Below, one piece after another: positions 61,005 through 64,000 of a stretch of 64,000 bases of DNA. The stretch's first letter is position 1. Each line of letters opens with the position of its first letter. The DNA is from Desulfovibrio subterraneus (GTDB lineage Bacteria; Desulfobacterota; Desulfovibrionia; Desulfovibrionales; Desulfovibrionaceae). The notes beneath the pieces are model-generated. The model saw nothing but the letters and a program-made list of their open reading frames with translations. It was not told the DNA's origin and searched no databases. Where the stretch lies: positions 62,001 to 126,000 of the forward strand of contig NZ_BLVO01000016.1 of NCBI RefSeq assembly GCF_013340285.1, read 5' to 3'. Position numbers and translations under genes: made by a program.

Positions 61005-61897
61005 TGTCCCAGGACCAGAACAACCAGCGTCAGATCAAGCTCGGCATTCCCAAGGGTTCCCTTCAGGATTCCACCCTCAATCTCTTTGAACGCTGCGGCT
61101 GGAAGGTGCGTCAGCATCATCGCAACTATTTCCCCGAAATCAACGATCCCGAGATCACCTGCCGCCTGTGCCGCGTGCAGGAGATTCCTCATTACATTCA
61201 AGACGGCATTCTGGACGTGGGCCTCACCGGTAAGGACTGGCTGCTGGAAACCGGCGCAGACGTGCATGTGGTTTCCGACCTTGTGTACTCCAAGGTATCC
61301 AACCGTCCCGCGCGCTGGGTTCTGGCCGTGGCCGGAGATGCTCCCTACCGGAAGCCGGAAGACCTTGCGGGCAAGCGCATTGCCACGGAACTGCTCGGTG
61401 TGACCAAGAAGTATTTTGCCGATCTGGGCATTCCGGTAGAGGTGTTCTATTCGTGGGGCGCCACGGAAGCCAAGGTGGTTGAAGGGCTCGCCGACGCCAT
61501 TGTGGAAGTGACCGAAACCGGCACTACCATCCGCGCCCATGGCCTGCGCATCATTGATGACGTGCTGGTGACCAACACCCAGCTTATTGCCAACAAGGCC
61601 ACGTGGGAAGACCCGTGGAAGCGTAAGAAGATTCAGCAGATAGACCTGCTGCTGCAGGGCGCATTGCGCGCGGACGACCTTGTGGGACTGAAGATGAACG
61701 TACCCGGCGACAAGCAGGATGCCATTCTCTCTCTTCTGCCCTCGCTGAATTCGCCGACCGTGTCCCAGCTCAAGGATTCCCACTGGCTTGCCGTGGAAAT
61801 CGTTGTGGACCGCCGCATCGTGCGCGATCTCATTCCCCAGCTGGTAGACGCCGGTGCAGAAGGCATTATCGAGTACTCGCTGAACAAGATCGTGTAG
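61004..61897 (+). CDS. hisG: ATP phosphoribosyltransferase, long form
   Basis: A 297-residue HisG of the long type. The N-terminal catalytic part shows LGIPKGSLQDSTLNLFE and the PRPP-binding ADAIVEVTETGTTIRAHGL. The last 75 residues form the regulatory HisG_C (ACT-like) domain, which binds histidine for feedback control, so no HisZ partner is needed. It starts at TAATG, sharing a base with the hisI stop. A terminator follows at 61930. Confidence 0.96.
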   Translation: MSQDQNNQRQIKLGIPKGSLQDSTLNLFERCGWKVRQHHRNYFPEINDPEITCRLCRVQEIPHYIQDGILDVGLTGKDWLLETGADVHVVSDLVYSKVSNRPARWVLAVAGDAPYRKPEDLAGKRIATELLGVTKKYFADLGIPVEVFYSWGATEAKVVEGLADAIVEVTETGTTIRAHGLRIIDDVLVTNTQLIANKATWEDPWKRKKIQQIDLLLQGALRADDLVGLKMNVPGDKQDAILSLLPSLNSPTVSQLKDSHWLAVEIVVDRRIVRDLIPQLVDAGAEGIIEYSLNKIV

Positions 61898-61929
61898 CAG
61901 CCTGCTGCGCACATCAGGATGAAACAATG

Positions 61930-61960
61930 AAGGGAGGCCGTTTGGCCTCCCTTTTATTTT
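61930..61960 (+). terminator. Intrinsic terminator of hisIG (duplicated at 63056)
   Basis: A perfect 10-bp stem (61930-61939 with 61944-61953, gttt loop), followed by a T-rich tail. A 26-base stretch (61930-61955) is identical to 63056-63081. Confidence 0.92.
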
Positions 61961-61965
61961 GCGGA

Positions 61966-62865
61966 TCAGAAGGAGATAATCTGCATTTCCAGCATCTCCT
62001 TTTTCTTTTCAAGGAGTTTGTAGGAAGCACTCTCTTTGTCTGATTCTCTTTGCTTTAGTTGGGTCTCAACAAACTTGAACTGGTCCTCCAGCTCTTCCTT
62101 GGTGAGTTTGCGGTGTTCTATGGCGGAACTAATGGCTTTGAGGCCGTTCATAAAGGAACAGGCGTTGTGGTACTGCAGAGCATCCATCATGCCGGTGTCT
62201 ATGGAATATTCAGAAGTTTTCTTGTCCATGCCCTGCTGAAGGGCAGTACGCTTGCTGTTGCGGTCAAGGTCAATGGCCCGGGTTATGGCTATGGCGAGGG
62301 CGTTGTAATAAATCTCTTCGTTGAAGAGGGACCGCTCGCTGTTGGCCATGGCTGCGGTTCCGGCAAGAACCGACTTGGTGCCCTCGCCTCCCGCAAAAGT
62401 GGCGGTTCCTGCGAGAATTGTGGTGAGTGTGCCGAAGCCGACGTTAAGAGACGCTGCATTGGCAAGAATGTCGCCTTTATGTTTCTCGCAGCGCAGGTCC
62501 GAAAGCATGATGTATGACCGAAGAATCTGATTGCGGGCCTGTTTGGGGCTCAGGTTGGCGTATTTATCCTGTGTTCCTGATTTGCCTGCAACAGGGGCGG
62601 TTCCCTCTGTTCCCTGAGAGGACGCGGCAGAACCGCTGTCCTTTTGCTCTTTGGCCTCAGTGTGAGAGGCGATTGCCGCCAGCTTCGTGAACTCGTCGCT
62701 GGAAACGTCAATGAACAACTCTCCATTTTTGTTTTTGGTGAACATTGTGCCATCGGTTTTATTCATGACGTGCACGTCGTTAACGACGTACAGACCGCCG
62801 CCGCAGCCGCAAAGTAGGCTGAAGCAGAGCGGAAGTAAGGATACCTTCCACCACGATAAAGCCAT
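61966..62865 (-). CDS. Hypothetical lipoprotein with C-terminal coiled coil
   Basis: A 299-residue protein. The signal peptide LLPLCFSLLCGCGGG ends in a lipobox with Cys near residue 21. The middle has a Ser/Gly/Thr-rich linker (SGSAASSQGTEG), a hydrophobic Ala/Gly/Thr-rich stretch (ASLNVGFGTLTTILAGTATF) and a C-terminal charged coiled coil (LEDQFKFVETQLKQRESDKE). I do not recognise the family. GGAGGG lies 7 bases before the ATG. It stands alone between two identical terminator copies, with the opposite orientation to hisG. Confidence 0.75.
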   Translation of the reverse strand: MALSWWKVSLLPLCFSLLCGCGGGLYVVNDVHVMNKTDGTMFTKNKNGELFIDVSSDEFTKLAAIASHTEAKEQKDSGSAASSQGTEGTAPVAGKSGTQDKYANLSPKQARNQILRSYIMLSDLRCEKHKGDILANAASLNVGFGTLTTILAGTATFAGGEGTKSVLAGTAAMANSERSLFNEEIYYNALAIAITRAIDLDRNSKRTALQQGMDKKTSEYSIDTGMMDALQYHNACSFMNGLKAISSAIEHRKLTKEELEDQFKFVETQLKQRESDKESASYKLLEKKKEMLEMQIISF

Positions 62866-63055
62866 GTAACTTCCCTCCAGTTAAAGGATTGCCGGATAGA
62901 AGGCCCAGTAATGGAGTAGAGCGCATGCGTCTTATGTGGCGTTCGGGAAGAGGCGGAAAAGAGGGGAATATGAGGCGAGAGATACAGAGCCGCACTGACT
63001 CTATATCTGTTTTGAAATATAGCCGATGATAATGTATGCCACGTTGGAAACTGAT

Positions 63056-63083
63056 AAGGGAGGCCGTTTGGCCTCCCTTTTTT
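63056..63083 (+). terminator. Second copy of the hisG terminator sequence, orphan
   Basis: The stem (63056-63065 with 63070-63079) is identical to 61930-61953 and is followed by six T on the plus strand. There is no plus-strand gene just upstream; the neighbouring genes are on the minus strand. Confidence 0.8.
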
Positions 63084-63099
63084 GAGATGTCGAATGATT

Positions 63100-63738
63100 C
63101 TACTCTGTCGCCGTCGGCCTGTTCCGGTCCAGCGCTGTTCTGATGGATTGCTCCAGCGTGGCGGACAGGGCCTTGCGCCCTTGCGATGGGCCGAGCGCGG
63201 CGTAATCCCGCCCAAAGACCGGATCGAGCAGTTCAAGGCGTATGGCAAAGGGAACGGGAATGATTCCGCCGCGCGGCAGGCTCTTTTCCACCCCGTGTAT
63301 GCAGACCGGATAGACAGGAATGTCGGGAAACTCCATCGCAAGCTTGCCTATGCCGCCTTTGAATTCCTGCAACTCACCGGGCTTGCCGCGAGTACCTTCG
63401 GGGAACAGCACCAGCGAATAGCCTTCGCGCAGGGCCTGATGCAGCGGTTCCATGGCGTTGGCGGCGTTTTTTGCCCGCCTGTCGAGCAGCAGCATGTTGA
63501 AGAGCGCCTTGCCCGCCATTCCTCCAAGACCGTGACTGAAGTAATCACCTGCCGCCACAACCTTGACGCGGTTTATGAGGCTGAGGGGGAACAGCCGCAG
63601 AAGCATTACCGTATCAAGATGGCTGTTATGGTTGGCCACCACAATGCACTGGCTGCGGCAGGTCGACCGCACGGCCGGATACCCGAAGAGCAGCGCAATG
63701 AGACAGCGGCAGACCGCATGCAGACAAACGCGCAGCAT
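63100..63738 (-). CDS. plsC: 1-acyl-sn-glycerol-3-phosphate acyltransferase (PlsC family)
   Basis: A 212-residue membrane-associated acyltransferase. The catalytic motif is NHNSHLDT (HX4D type) and the glycerol-phosphate site is FPEGTRGKPGEL. Motif IV is near PVCIHGVEKS. It adds the second acyl chain to lysophosphatidate. It starts one base after the cdsA stop, and the two enzymes act in sequence in phospholipid synthesis. Confidence 0.92.
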   Translation of the reverse strand: MLRVCLHAVCRCLIALLFGYPAVRSTCRSQCIVVANHNSHLDTVMLLRLFPLSLINRVKVVAAGDYFSHGLGGMAGKALFNMLLLDRRAKNAANAMEPLHQALREGYSLVLFPEGTRGKPGELQEFKGGIGKLAMEFPDIPVYPVCIHGVEKSLPRGGIIPVPFAIRLELLDPVFGRDYAALGPSQGRKALSATLEQSIRTALDRNRPTATE

Positions 63739-63739
63739 C

Positions 63740-64000
63740 TTAGAAATACTGCCAGTAGATAAGGTGAAAGACGATGGGAACCGTGAAGACCAGACTGTCT
63801 ATCCGGTCGATGATGCCTCCGTGTCCGGGCAGAGACGAGCCGGAATCCTTGACCCCGATATCGCGTTTGACCATGGAAAAGGCCAGATCGCCGAACAGGC
63901 CGAGCATGCCTATCATGAAGCCGACAAGAGCACTGTAGGCATACGACATCCTTCCATCCGGGAAGTCCGGCATGAGGGGAACGAACACCAGCGAGAGCAG
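63740..64000 (-). CDS. cdsA: Phosphatidate cytidylyltransferase, C-terminal part (partial)
   Basis: The frame is open to the window end; 86 C-terminal residues are seen. They show the CdsA signature [11 protein letters not shown], then [13 protein letters not shown], followed by a last membrane helix. The enzyme makes CDP-diacylglycerol from phosphatidate and CTP at the inner membrane. It is directly upstream of plsC on the minus strand. Confidence 0.95.
   Translation of the reverse strand: MLSLVFVPLMPDFPDGRMSYAYSALVGFMIGMLGLFGDLAFSMVKRDIGVKDSGSSLPGHGGIIDRIDSLVFTVPIVFHLIYWQYF

Overview
This window looks like chromosomal DNA of a Gram-negative, GC-rich sulfate reducer of the Desulfovibrio type (Desulfovibrionales). 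This is inferred from codon bias, the long HisG form, cytochrome bd paired with universal stress protein, a DUF169 protein, MurA/MurJ/lipid A-era envelope genes and Rhs genes; no species can be named from the sequence alone. Most of the window is ordinary housekeeping DNA in short operons on both strands, separated by strong GC-rich intrinsic terminators. Two tRNA genes (His, initiator Met) are present. I see no CRISPR array, prophage or insertion sequence.

Layout. 1-3.4 kb: the end of a glycosyltransferase, asnS, then about 1.1 kb without a clear gene that contains a strongly folded, terminator-ended element on the minus strand. 3.7-12.2 kb: K+ channel-like protein, membrane adenylate cyclase, thioesterase, lipid II flippase MurJ and a large hybrid histidine kinase. 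12.3-18.7 kb: tRNA-His, murA, comEC, a response regulator, and a ThiS/MoaD-like sulfur carrier next to a TtuA-type tRNA thiolase. 18.9-21.2 kb: an AT-richer island of decayed Rhs: a frameshifted Rhs core end, a displaced second Rhs tip and two immunity-like membrane proteins. 21.3-27.9 kb (minus): DUF4340, rpoZ, dnaJ, moaC, hisS, aspS. 28.4-38.4 kb: TtcA-like thiolase, M23 peptidase, Lrp regulator, M50 peptidase, trpS, PAS-GGDEF protein, NhaC antiporter, flavin reductase, FlxA-like protein. 39-47.3 kb: DUF523, two periplasmic solute-binding proteins around dinB, and a folate cluster (fau, yfiH-like, pabA, pabB, pabC). 47.4-52 kb: phosphoesterase, tRNA-fMet, infA, a lipoprotein, and an ACT-domain plus UPF0210 pair. 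52.5-64 kb: cydAB, a two-domain universal stress protein, MarR with a DUF169 gene, thiL, a TrmO-class II aldolase fusion, hisI-hisG, a lipoprotein, plsC and the end of cdsA.

The most interesting items are the folded minus-strand element at 2.2-2.6 kb (two independent stems are complete only through U-G pairs on that strand), the decayed Rhs tip/immunity cassette with a TTG immunity start set inside the toxin stop, the TrmO-aldolase fusion, the sulfur carrier/TtuA pair in a presumed mesophile, a PP-loop thiolase with Met for the usual Lys, a folded element upstream of fau (the usual 6S RNA neighbourhood), and a terminator hairpin that carries an in-frame ATG of comEC in its loop. All functions are inferred by reading motifs; no database search was run.
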